Below the pieces are notes generated by a model. It was not told the DNA's origin, did no database searches, and saw only the letters and a list, made by a program, of their open reading frames with translations. This document shows, in pieces, positions 1 to 11,115 of a stretch of DNA of 64,000 nt (positions within the stretch are counted from its first letter, which is position 1; every line of letters starts with the position of its first letter). Location: assembly GCA_964036315.1 (NCBI GenBank), contig OZ038495.1:23425690-23489689 (forward strand), in the 5' to 3' direction. This stretch comes from Acanthosepion esculentum (taxonomy: Eukaryota > Mollusca > Cephalopoda > Sepiida > Sepiidae). The translations under genes were made by a program, and so were the position numbers.

Positions 1-800
1 TATTCCCGAGCGAAATCCAAGGCCAAAGTGAATAGATTCTTCGATATAGCGGGATAATAGTCGATAATATCGAACTGTATGAAAGTACAGTTGTCCTTAT
101 TTCGGATGTTAGTAAACCAGTTGATAACATCAGCTGTATTAATCCACTGTAATAGTCCAAGGATGTTTTTTATGGAGTGGTTGGTTCTTTCCAAGATAGT
201 CTTACTGATTTTGCCGATTTCTGGTCTAGTAGGATTTATAAGCCTAGTAGATGGCTTAGTTCTGAATTCAGGTTTATGGTCTTTTAACAAGACATACGCG
301 TCATTTGTTTGTAGTTTACTGACCCGATAACTTATCTGTAGTTTATCAGTAATTGATTTACTGATACAGTTAATCTTATCTACCTGGTTAAAATTATTGG
401 TATCATTTTTTTTGTAGCTTTTAGTCATATTATTTTTAAATAATGTATCATAATCCTTAGGGGATAACTTATAAAAGTTAGCCGTTTTAACGGATTTAAC
501 ATAAATATCACCGGATGCATTAATATCCTTGACAATAACATCAAGACTTTTTTGAAAGGAGTTTTTATATTTGTGGACGGTTAATCCCTTGATGATATCT
601 AGTAGGTCATTTTCGAAACCAGATAATTGTTTAATAATTGGTGCTGTTTTTAAACTTTTAAAACCATAATTCTCTTGATCGCACAATTGTTCCTTGTTTG
701 AAGAAAGAAGTAAGCTTTCCATCTTATTCTTCTGATAAGGTTTTAAGTTTGCTGAGTTAAATGGACGAAATAATCCCTTTTGTTCGTGGTGGGAATGTTC
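1..800 (-). CDS. Reverse transcriptase of a retroelement, partial, intact frame running off the left edge
   Basis: The minus strand is open from an in-frame stop at 801-803 down to base 1 (about 266 codons) with no frameshift or stop. The first in-frame ATG is at 722-720, but the 26 codons before it also look coding, so the true start may lie further up or be lost. Recognisable RT motifs in order are LLKDHKPEF near 270, RLINPTRPEIGK near 220-250, QWINTADVINWF near 110-150, and the first catalytic aspartate block FDIIDYYPAIS near 30-65. From memory this matches a family of RTs abundant in cnidarian and mollusc genomes that is neither a classical LINE nor Ty3 type. The second catalytic motif would lie beyond the left edge. 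Codon usage is A+T-rich. The family name is uncertain; the RT assignment is firm. Just upstream (900-1600) lies a TG/TA microsatellite field. Confidence 0.85.
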
Positions 801-894
801 TTAAATGATAAAATTTTTTATGAACTTTTACTATATTTTATCGTCAATAAGATAATATTATTAGAATATTTGTAGGTTTCTGTATATATATTCC

Positions 895-930
895 TATTTT
901 TATGTGTGTATGTATGTGTGTATATGTATA

Positions 931-1007
<77 letters not shown>

Positions 1008-1600
1008 ATGGGTATATATATATGTGTGTGTGTATGGAAATGTATGTGCTTATATATATTTATATAAGTGTATGTTGAATTTACGTTTGTATGTTTTTTA
1101 TGTATATACGTGTGTTTGTATGTGTTGGTATATATGTATATTTGTGTGTTTAGTTTATATACGTATCTGTATACATGCATATGTTTATGTATGTATATGT
1201 ATGTATGTGTGTATGTGTATATGTATGTATATGTGTTTTTGTATATATGTGCATGTATGTGTATATGTATTTATATTTGATTTGTTTATATTTTTTACCT
1301 CGCTGTGTGTTTATACTTACTTCTGTATGTGTATATATACATATGTGTATGCGTATATATATGTGGGTATTTGTGGATGTATATTTGTGAGTATGTCTGT
1401 ATGTGTATATATGAAAATATGTGCGACTGTACACTTATATCTGCAGGTAGTTCTTATTTTCTATCACCTAATGTATAAGGCTTATATCGAATTATATGTT
1501 AAAATATATATATATATATTTATATATGTTTGTGTGTTTGGAATTTTCGTCTTTCATATATTAGATAATGTTGTTTTTAAACATATATATCTGTTTTAAT
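895..1600. repeat. Imperfect TG/TA microsatellite field
   Basis: An impure mixture of TATG, TGTG and TATA steps fills this stretch, with a pure (TA)n core at about 946-1002. Open frames here on both strands encode only repeated Tyr/Ile/Val/Cys or His/Thr runs and are artefacts of the repeat. Confidence 0.95.
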
Positions 1601-1918
1601 GTCCTTCCTTTACATATTCTTTGTTTCTCTGGTCTATTTGACCATTTTTATCTATGCATATTTGCCCGTATAAGTTATATTTTAATAAGTGGTTAGCATT
1701 CGTTTAATACCACTTTCAGTCTTGAATATTCTTACTTGTTTTATCAGAATGTTTAGGTCAATGTATGTGGATGTGTGTACATGTATTTATCGGTGTCTGT
1801 GTGTATAGAAAATGCATGCATATTTAATTGTGTATGTATGTATATGGAGGTGTATTTATCGATGTCTATGTGTATAGAAAATGCATGTACATTTAATTGT
1901 GTATGTATGTATGTGTTC

Positions 1919-1920
<2 letters not shown>
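1601..1920. other. Unassigned A+T-rich sequence with a short direct repeat
   Basis: No gene was seen. Two near-identical segments of about 65 bp (about 1785-1850 and 1858-1915) sit head to tail, each containing the words GTGTATAGAAAATGCATG and TTTAATTGTGTATGTATG. They look like a local tandem duplication beside the following (TA)n tract. Confidence 0.5.

Positions 1921-1982
<62 letters not shown>
1921..1982. repeat. (TA)n microsatellite
   Basis: About 30 uninterrupted TA units. Confidence 0.98.
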
Positions 1983-1985
<3 letters not shown>

Positions 1986-2715
1986 GGCCGTTGGGATTTC
2001 TCTTGTGTGTGTATATATCTAAACATGTCTTGGTGCTTATGTATTATAATCTGAGTGTGTATATTGTTTCACGCGAGCGGTGAACACCCTATTCATACAC
2101 TTGGAATTAAAATGTATACATTTTTGTCGGGAAGATCAGCTGAAATTAGCGTCTGTTCTAATTTCAATGAAAAATAAAATAAATTGAATAACATATGTAT
2201 TTTTTCTTTTCTCATCAGTAGTTTTATAATTTTAAACTTAATAGAGATTAAATTTAGATTTTAAAATTGGTAATTTTTACATTTAATTTTAATATCAAAT
2301 TATATCATATAATTTAATACTTATTGGTTAGAATAAATTCTATTTTAATAAAACCCCAACTTTAAAGCTTTTAATAGCTATTATAACCTTACCTCGTTGT
2401 CAAGTTTTTTGAATTCTCGTATACTTGTATTTTGATTGGTCATTCCTGCTTATGTAACAGCGTTTCCCCTTACGAAGGATCGTTAATTAATTTGAAACTT
2501 TTAAAACCCTTTATTCTACATTCAACATCATCACTTGATAAGACACCTGAGGTGTTGATACAAAATGGCTATTTTTGTAGTGATTTTATAACATATTTAT
2601 GTTATAATTTTTAATTAAACAATTATATATGCTCTACTTTGTATTGAGCACTCTTTTAAGAATAGTAATTGTTGGTTATTGGAATTCATTCCATATACAC
2701 CAATCCTAGACTTGG

Positions 2716-2717
<2 letters not shown>
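1983..2717. other. Intergenic A+T-rich DNA, nothing recognised
   Basis: Stops are frequent in every frame and I see no transposon end, RNA motif or conserved protein motif. Confidence 0.6.
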
Positions 2718-2767
<50 letters not shown>

Positions 2768-2800
2768 AGAGAGAGAGAGAGAGAGACAGAGAGAGAGAGA
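2718..2800. repeat. Compound (TA)n-(GA)n microsatellite
   Basis: A (TA)n tract to about 2764 passes directly into an impure (GA)n tract ending near 2800. Confidence 0.97.
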
Positions 2801-3278
2801 GTGGGGGGAGTTCTAATAACTTGAACCGATTTTAAACTTAATTCACATTTAAGATCGGTCCAAGTTTTTGGAACACCCTTTATATATAAAATCAGAAGGA
2901 TTTATTATTATTCGGTGGAGTAAGAAAGCTTTTGTAATGTGGTTGTCGTTAAATGTTTCTGGTTTGTGTTTATGTTGGCGAATGGATAGATTATTTGGAA
3001 GTAATAAGTCAGTAAAAGGCAATATTAAACATGAGAATGTGATATTTGTGTAAGCTGACTTATACATGGTCTTCATTTTTGGAGCTGCTCAATTGCACGT
3101 AATCTCATTCTGTGAGACCGACTGAAAAGAGGAAGTCTTGTAGAGGACCGTGTGGGTTTGCGTGTGTTGCTGAATTAGGAATACGTGCTGTTTATTTCCT
3201 GCTAGAAGAAGGTCCAACTACAAGAAAAATGGCGGACTCAAATTGTGTCCAACCGAAGATGAAAAGAAAACAAACAAG

Positions 3279-3282
<4 letters not shown>

Positions 3283-3336
<54 letters not shown>
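3283..3336. repeat. (TA)n microsatellite inside LTR-A
   Basis: This grew at the short TATATA present at the same place in other LTR-A copies, and it lies directly left of the nested LTR-B. Confidence 0.95.
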
Positions 3337-3341
<5 letters not shown>

Positions 3342-3610
3342 AAACTTGACTAATGCATGGAATAATAATGCAACACAAAATGTACTTAGAACAAAATGTA
3401 TTATAACAAGAAAGTGTACACAATATTTACATATAGTCTTTTGTATATTCCTGGGAAGACCGTTCCTGTCCTGGAGAATGTGTTGACTAAGTCGCAGTCG
3501 GGCAGAGTCTCTAGTTGGATCTCTTGATTCGCCTCCCTGACTTCCTGGTACCAACCATATTTATATAGTCAGTACTCCACTATGCAAATTAGGTGGATCC
3601 TACCACAACA
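3337..3610 (-). mobile_element. Solo LTR, family LTR-B, nested in LTR-A
   Basis: The termini are TGTTG...CAACA and the flanks repeat TATAT on both sides (3332-3336 and 3611-3615). Two other copies exist at 41284-41544 and 51895-52163. Read on the minus strand the LTR carries a TATA-like box CTATATAAATATGG about 50 bp from its start, which sets the orientation. There is no internal coding region, so it is a solo LTR of about 270 bp. Confidence 0.8.

Positions 3611-3681
<71 letters not shown>
3611..3681. repeat. (TA)n microsatellite
   Basis: This is the continuation of the TA tract on the right side of the nested LTR-B. Confidence 0.95.
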
Positions 3682-3683
<2 letters not shown>

Positions 3684-3986
3684 ACAAATATATGTATTAA
3701 ACAACACAATTTTACAATGGACATAGACATTAACATTTGCGTGTGTGTGAACATTTGTGTTTGTTCTCTGGTGAGTGTTCGTACGTACGTGTATGTGTGT
3801 ATAATGTTCATGGCGTCTCCCACAAATGGGAAACGTTATCTTCTGCGAGAGCTTACATTGTAGAGGTGTTCGCTGTAATGAAGAAATGAAAAAGAGAACA
3901 AGACGAGAAGTCGCCCAGTATTTATAGTGTAGGGAGAGCGACCCCTAGTGAATAATTAAGGAATTAAGGAAGAGCTAACTCCGACA

Positions 3987-4842
3987 GTCTCTAAATTCCT
4001 CGCCAATAGGACGATTTCCTTTTCTTATGGAATCAGGGGAATTATATTTGTTTTTATTTCACATGATCACTACAGATGCATTCGTCGTAGACTACCAAAA
4101 ATTATAGTTAGCCTAACTTCATAATATTTTAATATTAAATGTCAAATTGTGAGTCTAATATATGAAACTGAGCTATTTGTAAGGTTTACTTAGCTCAGCT
4201 TCACAAAACTGTAATATTAAATGTAAATGGTACCGGGTTCTTTTACACTATATACAGTATTCAGTTAGAATCCTTAGGGCAAACATTCAAAACTTCGCTA
4301 TACCATTTAACATTTTCCGAAATAGTTAAAAATTACGCGATTTAATTATTATGCTATCGGCTTGATTTTCTTACGCAAAGAAAATTTGAAAAAGTATATC
4401 ATTTAACTTTACTACAATAATAGTCCCGTTTGAAACCACAATACATATCAATCGAATAAATTTATGTAACTAAATTTAAACAGCATAAAAGAATATGGAG
4501 ATGAAAAAAGCGTTATGCCAAATTTCCAAGTAGGAAGAACACGCCTACTTTGAAAATCAGCATTTTAAATTCTGGGAAAATATATATCGAAGCTCAGTAT
4601 ACACCAGTCATTTAAGTTATCGTTTGCTGGTCCCAAAACACGAAAATAAAAATCCGTTATTTTCGTCACTTCCGACTCCAGATTAATTTCAGCAACGTAT
4701 ATAAATTAAGGCCAAGTCGCCCACTCACATTTACAAGATTACAAACCCAGACCAAAACATTATAAAACCACTCATAATAAAACGGAAGTCAGTTTTGTTC
4801 TTTTTGTTTTTATGATAAATAAAACTGCATAATAAAACAATT
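3987..4842. other. A+T-rich intergenic DNA
   Basis: No gene, RNA or element end was recognised between the two LTR-A copies. Confidence 0.6.
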
Positions 4843-5330
4843 TGTCGCAGTTTTCTCCTCCTCAGTTCTTTAATCCTTCAACAGGGGTCTCTCTCCCCTG
4901 GTTATAAATACTGGCTGATCCTTCTCTCTCTCTCTCTCTCTCTCTCACTCTCGACTTAGGCCTTGGGCCGCTACCTCGCGCGGAGACGAGGTAAAATCTT
5001 TCTTTTTCCACTTAGGCCAATATGTGACCTCTCACAGATACAGCGTTTCCCAAATTCTGGGAACACGCTAAGAACAATGCACGTACGTACGAACACTACA
5101 ACACGCACACATAATTTCTCCATACAAACTCTATGTAACAGTCCATGTCTTTGTTTAACTTGTTTTGTTATTAATATATATTTGTTTACCCATATATATC
5201 GGTCTTGTTTGTTTTCTTTGTCTTCTTTGGACTTAATTAAAGTCCGACATTCTCATGTAGCTGGACCGGCCAGCAGGACAGTTTAACCTTCTGATATCTC
5301 TTCACATCTTCACCCCCACGGTCCGCTACA
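4843..5330 (+). mobile_element. Solo LTR, family LTR-A
   Basis: The element starts TGTCGCAGTTTTCTCC and ends GGTCCGCTACA, flanked on both sides by AATT (4839-4842 and 5331-5334), a 4-bp target duplication. A TATA box GTTATAAATACTGG lies at about 4901-4914. A (TC)n tract at 4921-4950 sits just downstream of it and is specific to this copy. It is the reverse complement of the copies at 3139, 13161 and 50880. No internal region adjoins it. Confidence 0.88.
4903..4911 (+). promoter_or_regulatory. TATA box of LTR-A
   Basis: TATAAATAC is conserved in position among LTR-A copies and is the likely core promoter element of the LTR. Function is inferred from position only. Confidence 0.6.
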
Positions 5331-6030
5331 AATTAAGCTCTGGTGAAATGATTTTGATGATTTACTAAGTTATAAAAACGCTTTTCTACGGCGGTTTTCG
5401 TCAGGCAACCTTTATCCTGTCCAATTCATTTGTCAATAACATAGTTTCGGTGATAGGAACTCAGTGACACATATGAACCAATGAGCAAAAAAGTGAGTCT
5501 TGTTAACAGACTCAATAAGTTGATTATCAACTCGTAAACGAACGCCAAGACTGGATTTCTCAAATGATGGTGTAACGGAAAAGAGTTCCCAGCTGTAAGA
5601 ACATTCGGTTGAAAATTGTCACAATCTCAAATGAATTCAACACATACATAGATTTTCTATATATTTCTATACAGAACTTGGTGTAACATGACTCAGAAAA
5701 GGAGAGAAATCCATTCTTCAACGAACTCCTAGCCTATTACCCTCAGTGAGAAAGTGACTGGCAATGTGTTTCGTTGAGAAACTTGTAATGGCTTTAGGAT
5801 ACAAGATTGTTATGAGAGTCCAGCTTATAATAGTGTTGTTTTGTTTTTTTGAATTGGAATATTTTCATCTTTTGAATGGAGATATATATCCATGTGATAG
5901 ATTGTTTCAGAGATATTGTGGTGTATTGTATGCGATGCGCCACTTTGATTGGAACAAAAAAAGCCGGTTCGCCCGAAGACGAAGAAATCTCTCTGGGGAA
6001 GCGAGACACGTCTTGTCCCTACGGCATCTT
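5331..6030. other. Intergenic DNA, no gene supported
   Basis: A plus-strand frame at 5764-6213 is open but its end is made of GA and GACA repeats and the rest resembles no family I know. I see nothing else. Confidence 0.55.
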
Positions 6031-6036
6031 GTGATT

Positions 6037-6038
6037 GA

Positions 6039-6103
<65 letters not shown>

Positions 6104-6104
6104 G
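6037..6104. repeat. (GA)n-(GACA)n compound microsatellite
   Basis: About ten GA units are followed by about nine GACA units. Confidence 0.97.
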
Positions 6105-6649
6105 TTTGCGTCTTTTCCTTGTATCCTGCTTGATACGACATCATCTAACACGTACTAGGAAACGTCAAATGTCAGACAAGGTGGAGTGTTGCCACAATGC
6201 CAACCAAATCTGACTTCGTGTAACACGCGCTACTACAAAAACCTCTGCAGTTTGACTCGTGCACTAGTAACCAGTCATGCAGCCAGTCAATATGCACTGC
6301 ACGTGCCTACTCAAATTATCCGCCATTCAATATGCATCTTGCATTCTTTCTCAGCCGTATCTTCATATGCAGCGCGCATATGTTTTCTACATTTTCGCCG
6401 TTCAGAATAGAACGGCATTCAAAAAGGTGTAATGTGTATATCGCAGGAAGGACATCTAAACATCATTACGTATTTCTTGTCAAACTAGAAACTTCCTTTT
6501 AATCTCGGTATTATAGAAAATATGGGTTATCTTCCCTAAGTTACATTGACTCCCAACAGTGATCATTTTGGAAAAATCCATTAATAATGAGTATGAACCA
6601 ACTTTAGACGCGCTTTTTGAAAAAATACGCGCCGAACGAGGAGATAGTG

Positions 6650-7435
6650 AAAAGCTTCCGAACAGAGAAGACGTCTTCAAAATGACTACGAAACAGGTAG
6701 ACAGAGACAACAGCTTCCGAACAGAGAAGACGTCTTCAAAATTACTACGAAACTGTTAGACAGAGACAACAGCTTCCAAAGAGAGAAGAAGTCTTCAAAA
6801 TGTCTACGAAACTGTTAGACAGAGACAGCAGCTTTCGAACAGAGAAGACGTCTTCAAAATGAGTACGAAACAGGTAGACAGAGACAACAGCTTCCGAACA
6901 GAGAAGACGTCTTCAAAATTACTACGAAACTGTTAGACAGAGACAACAGCTTCCAAAGAGAGAAGAAGTCTTCAAAATGTCTACGAAACTGTTAGACAGA
7001 GACAGCAGCTTTCGAACAGAGAAGACGTCTTCAAAATGAGTACGAAACAGGTAGACAGAGACAACAGCTTCCGAACAGAGAAGACGTCTTCAAAATGACT
7101 ACGAATCAGGTAGACAGAGACAACAGCTTCCGAACAGAGAAGACGTCTTCAAAATGACTACGAAACAGGTAGACAGAGACAACAGCTTCCGAACAGAGAA
7201 GACGTCTTCAAAATGACTACGAAACAGGTAGACAGAGACAACAGCTTCCGAACAGAGAAGACGTCTTCAAAATGACTACGAAACAGGTAGACAGAGACAA
7301 CAGCTTCCGAACAGAGAAGACGTCTTCAAAATGACTACGAAACAGGTAGACAGAGACAACAGCTTCCGAACAGAGAAGACGTCTTCAAAATGACTACGAA
7401 ACAGGTAGACAGAGACAACAGCTTCCGAACAGACA
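6650..7435. repeat. 59-bp minisatellite, about 13 units, with a higher-order block
   Basis: The unit contains AACAGCTTCCGAACAGAG, then the perfect palindrome GAAGACGTCTTC, then AAAATGACTACGAAACAGG. Successive units are spaced exactly 59 bp (for example 7152, 7211, 7270, 7329, 7388). Three unit variants occur in order A-B-C twice (6680-6856 and 6857-7033, 177 bp each), then only type A units follow. 59 is not a multiple of 3, so the array cannot encode a repeated peptide in one frame. The left flank 6559-6680 is open in the frame that enters the array. Confidence 0.95.
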
Positions 7436-8945
7436 ATCGTATTCTATATGATTTTTACGAATCTGTCCTCAACAACATCATCTCCATAACAATCGACTTG
7501 TGGCAAAGCAGACCAGAAAAGAAGCACGTTTAAAATAAGATTTTTGAATACTTTTCTAAGCTTGTTCTTTAACCCCCACCTCCACTTTTCTACCTTCATA
7601 TTGTATATGGCCTTAGCTGCTAAATGCATCATTATTTAGTAATCTGCCTATATCTGTTCCAGTTCATGTATATATGTACATAAACTTATGACTGCTTGAC
7701 TAATTTGTCTTTTGATATTTTTCCTCTGTCTTTTCGAGATCAAATGAGTGGTCTAAAAATCCACAGAGTATCAAGTAAGTCTGATCTGTTCTCAAAACAT
7801 AAAGAATGCATACATAAAGTATTTTTATTAACATACATTCTGTTTATTTTTTTATACTGATTTGAATATATTTCAGTCCTTTCTTGTTCAGAAGCTACCT
7901 TGATTATTGTAGTGATCAGAATTTTCACATGATTTTTCTATACTGTTTCTCCTCTTATGCAATCTCAGTTTAACTGTAAAATTTGAAATGACCACACCAG
8001 TGAGTACAAATGGAAAATATATTTCTAATAAATTTCGAGTATTCAGTTCGTGTAATCGATTTACACGACTACAAACAATAAAAAGAGTAATGTATTTTTT
8101 TCTTTTTCTCGGATTTTTATTTTTATTAGTCCATCCGCAACTTAAAATATAAACAGATTTCAACGCCTCTTTGGACATGAATTTTCGTGTGGATATGTCT
8201 CTTGTGAATTTAGGTTAATAATGGCACCGGTAAAAATAGCACAAGTGAAAAAATAGGAAAAAATCTCCATCTGATAGTAGTTGATCTTATATGTTTTGTA
8301 TCCATATATCCTTGAAAGTAAATCTCTTTTCCTTGATTACTTAATGACTTTCATAATGAGGTTGCGGTAAAGCAGCTGAGATCAATGGTGTGTACTTGAC
8401 TGTTCATAAACAAGTGAAACAGAAGTAAATAAACAGACAACTGTCCTCTGATTAGAAATTTAACTTTAAATAGCTTAAAATTAAACACTTACTGGTGCTT
8501 TTAGTTTTGAAGCTATTTAAAGAGTCTGTTTATTCACTTTTGTCATTTTTCATATTTTTGCCATTTGTGCCATTATTATCATTCGTCATCTCCCGTATAT
8601 TGTTTTTTTTTTGTTTTTTAAATGTTGCCTTTTGCAAAATGCAAAATTTGAATAGCTTTCGTATTCATAATATTAAAAATGTTTTCTCCCTTCCGGATGT
8701 AGGTGACCATGGCTCTCCACATATTCATTTTCTTTAAAGAATAGCCATGATATATTGGAAAAATAGTGGAGTGCTTTTCTGTTTCTTTCTCCGTATATTT
8801 GAATTCAGAGTAGAAACGCTCTCAGATTGGCTACTACCCAGCGGTAGAGAAACAACTCTACATGATGGTCTGAAAGTCTTGTCATCCATACATAATATAA
8901 CTTCCTATATCAGATGGCTGACACAAGCTCTTACAATTTGGTAGA
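7436..8945. other. Intergenic A+T-rich DNA
   Basis: I recognised no gene or element body. Short frames on both strands match nothing known to me. Confidence 0.55.
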
Positions 8946-8948
8946 AAG

Positions 8949-8982
8949 GGTTTCAGTGACAAGAATTTCGGACCACCCTGTA
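8949..8982 (-). mobile_element. Single mariner-type terminal inverted repeat
   Basis: The stretch ends GGACCACCCTGTA. Read on the minus strand it begins TACAGGGTGGTCCGAAATTC, the typical start of a mariner TIR next to its TA target. I found no partner TIR in the preceding 3 kb and no transposase motif, so this is a one-ended remnant. Confidence 0.6.
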
Positions 8983-9275
8983 TGCTATTTAACTAGGAGC
9001 TCTCATACATTAGACACATTGTTCTTTCAAAAAAAAAAATACTTATACACTTTGTAGATTTGTATTGTTTATCATTTCATTCGGAATTATATTTTCCGTA
9101 ACTGCCTTTTCAATTTTGGAACATTTTGATGTATTTGCATTATGTTTATCCCAAAGAAAACATGAAAGTTAAATCTTTGATAATGAGCATTAACTCTTAC
9201 AGTAACATGTTCGTATTCAAAAAGAAAAATGTTTTCATGAAAATTCATTGGTTGCTTTCGTTACTGACCTTTTTA

Positions 9276-10925
9276 TTAAGTAAATATTCGGTTGTTATTC
9301 GAATACTCAGAGTCGATGCTTACTAAGCACCGAACCCTCCGACTGGGTGTGCAGGGCTGATTGGGGTCATTTTTGAACTGTAATCTTGACAAAGCGTCTA
9401 CGTGAGGGATAGTGTTCCTTTTTATGTATACTATGTCAAAATCGAATGCCATGATTTTTATTGCCCATCTTAAAATCCTTGATGATGTGACTTTTGGCAA
9501 TTCTTTTCTCGGATTAAATATGAATTCTAATGGTTTGTGGTTCGATTTTAGTAAAAAAAATTTCCTATCAAAAAGTTTCGTGTGCTTTCCATGCTCTATA
9601 CAATCACCAGTGCTTCTTTTTCAATATTCGAGTAGTTCATTTGTGCTAACGTTAACCTTCTTAATATGTACATGATTGGGTTTTCTTCTTGAGATAGAAT
9701 AGCAGCAATCGCCTTTTCACTCGAGTCTGTGGTTAACGTTACTTCTTTTTGTGGATTAAAAACTTTTATTATTGGTTTGTTCCTCAGTATTTACTTTATT
9801 GTTTCAAAAGCGATAGTTTGCTTTTGTGTCCAGTTAAATTCGTTGTTTTTTTGCGTAAATTTGCAAATAGCTCTGTTATGTCGCTGAATCTTGGTATGTA
9901 TTTACTATAAAAATTAACTAGCCCCCAAAAGGATTCTAATTCTTTTTTATTTATTGGAGCAGCTATTTCTGTTATTTTCTTTGTTCGTCTATCGTCAGGT
10001 GACATGCCTTCTTTTGATATTTGATATCCTAAGTATGATATCTTCTTACAGTCAAAATTATACTTGTCTTTGTTTACAGTCATGCCTGCCTTTTTTCTTA
10101 GCTCACTAAAATTTGCTCTGTTTTATATTTCAATTATTTTTTAGTTGTTGCCCATTCACATATAACTTCCTGGTATATTATTATATTTTTTATATTTCCT
10201 AATAAAACTCTTTCTTTTTTCTTTTTGAAAAATATGGCTCGAAGTCTTTACCTCAAACGGTAAACGAGTCCATCTTAGCAAGCCTATAGGAGTGTTTATC
10301 GTGGTGATTTCCTTGAATTTCTCGTCAATTTCTATTTGGTTGTATGCTGCCTTGAGATCAGTTTTTGCAAAGTGCTCCATTTTTGCCAATTTGTGGTTCG
10401 CAGTTTCGATATTTGGTAGAGGAAAAGAATCTGAACATATCTAGTGATTTACCCCTATCTTATAATCACCACATATCCTTAAATCTCCATCAGATTTCAT
10501 TATTGTCACTATCGGTGACGCCCAGTTGCTAACACCTTGAGTTACTCTTTCTAGTATTCCTTGTTGTATCATTTTGTTTAAATTGGCTACTACCAAAGGT
10601 AAGATATGAATTGGAACTTTTCTTGAGTCTATATATTTTGGGTGATAATTTTCTTTTAGTCAAATGCTTACTTTATAGTCTTTCAATAATCCGATTTTTC
10701 ATTTTCTTCTGCTTCCATGGAATTGATTAACTCGCTGTATCTACTTTTAATACATCAATTCCTAGTAATCGGTGATCTTTTTCGCATTCTACAACTGTAA
10801 TGGGAATTGTTTCAAAACGCTTGTCGGTTTCAAAATTACCTTGAAATGTACCCATTATTTTCATAATCGTTCCATCAAATTGCTTTAATTGGGTGCTGCT
10901 TTTTCTTTATTTAGGTCGTCCTAAT
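9276..10925 (-). pseudogene. Ty3-type pol remnant: reverse transcriptase and RNase H
   Basis: Minus-strand pieces in several frames follow the pol order. The RT palm has KTDLKAAYNQIEID and the entry motif RLPFEV near 10240-10390, preceded by ASPIVTI and GDLRICGDYK near 10450-10530. The RT thumb has YLGYQISKEG and SFWGLVNFYSKYIP near 9890-10040. RNase H has TTDSSEKAIAAIL near 9715, NYSNIEKEAL near 9620 and DIVYIKRN plus VDALSRL near 9390-9430. The catalytic YQDD is damaged: at 10167-10175 it reads YQE, so one aspartate is gone. Several stops and shifts separate the blocks. No integrase follows; the copy ends near 9276. It is a dead LTR retrotransposon. Confidence 0.88.
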
Positions 10926-11115
10926 TTTATCCAGAATTGTTGTTGGTGACTTCATTGCCTGTATCAACTTTCATGTTAAATATTTGACCATTTATCCTTA
11001 TTTTTCCTTTACTTCTTTTTTGTGTATTCACTGTAAATATTTCAGCTTCTTCTTTGCAGGGGTTTGTACCGTTTGTACTCTTTCTATTTTCTTTTCGTAT
11101 TTGCATACGTCCCAA
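10926..11115 (-). pseudogene. Ty3-type aspartic protease remnant
   Basis: The minus-strand frame includes KGKIRINGQIFNMKVDTGNE, with the catalytic D-T-G at 10957-10965. The residue after DTG is N instead of the usual A or S, and the frame stops soon afterwards (10927). It lies between the gag zinc knuckles and the RT, the expected order. Confidence 0.8.

Larger units (their letters stand above)
3139..3986 (-). mobile_element. Solo LTR, family LTR-A, interrupted by a nested LTR and TA expansion
   Basis: On the plus strand the element reads TGTAGAGGACCGTG at its left end and ends AGCTAACTCCGACA, so it has TG...CA termini. It is flanked by the 4-bp direct repeat GTCT (3135-3138 and 3987-3990). 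The sequence matches the copies at 4843, 13161, 21755 and 50880. Orientation is minus, judged from the shared TATAAATACTGG box, which is read on the plus strand in the 4843 copy. The normal length is about 455-490 bp; this copy is 848 bp because a (TA)n tract and a second LTR (3337-3610) interrupt it. No internal retroviral-type genes adjoin it, so it is a solo LTR left by recombination. Confidence 0.85.

Noticed and set aside
904..1599. Long plus-strand open frame rich in Tyr, Ile, Val and Cys
   Set aside because: It is entirely explained by the TG/TA microsatellite field; no protein family has this composition.
5764..6213. 149-codon plus-strand frame
   Set aside because: Its end is GA and GACA repeat, the rest has no known motif, and the opposite strand is equally open.
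6650..7435. CRISPR-like regular array
   Set aside because: There are no unique spacers; whole 59-bp units repeat head to tail in a eukaryotic context.
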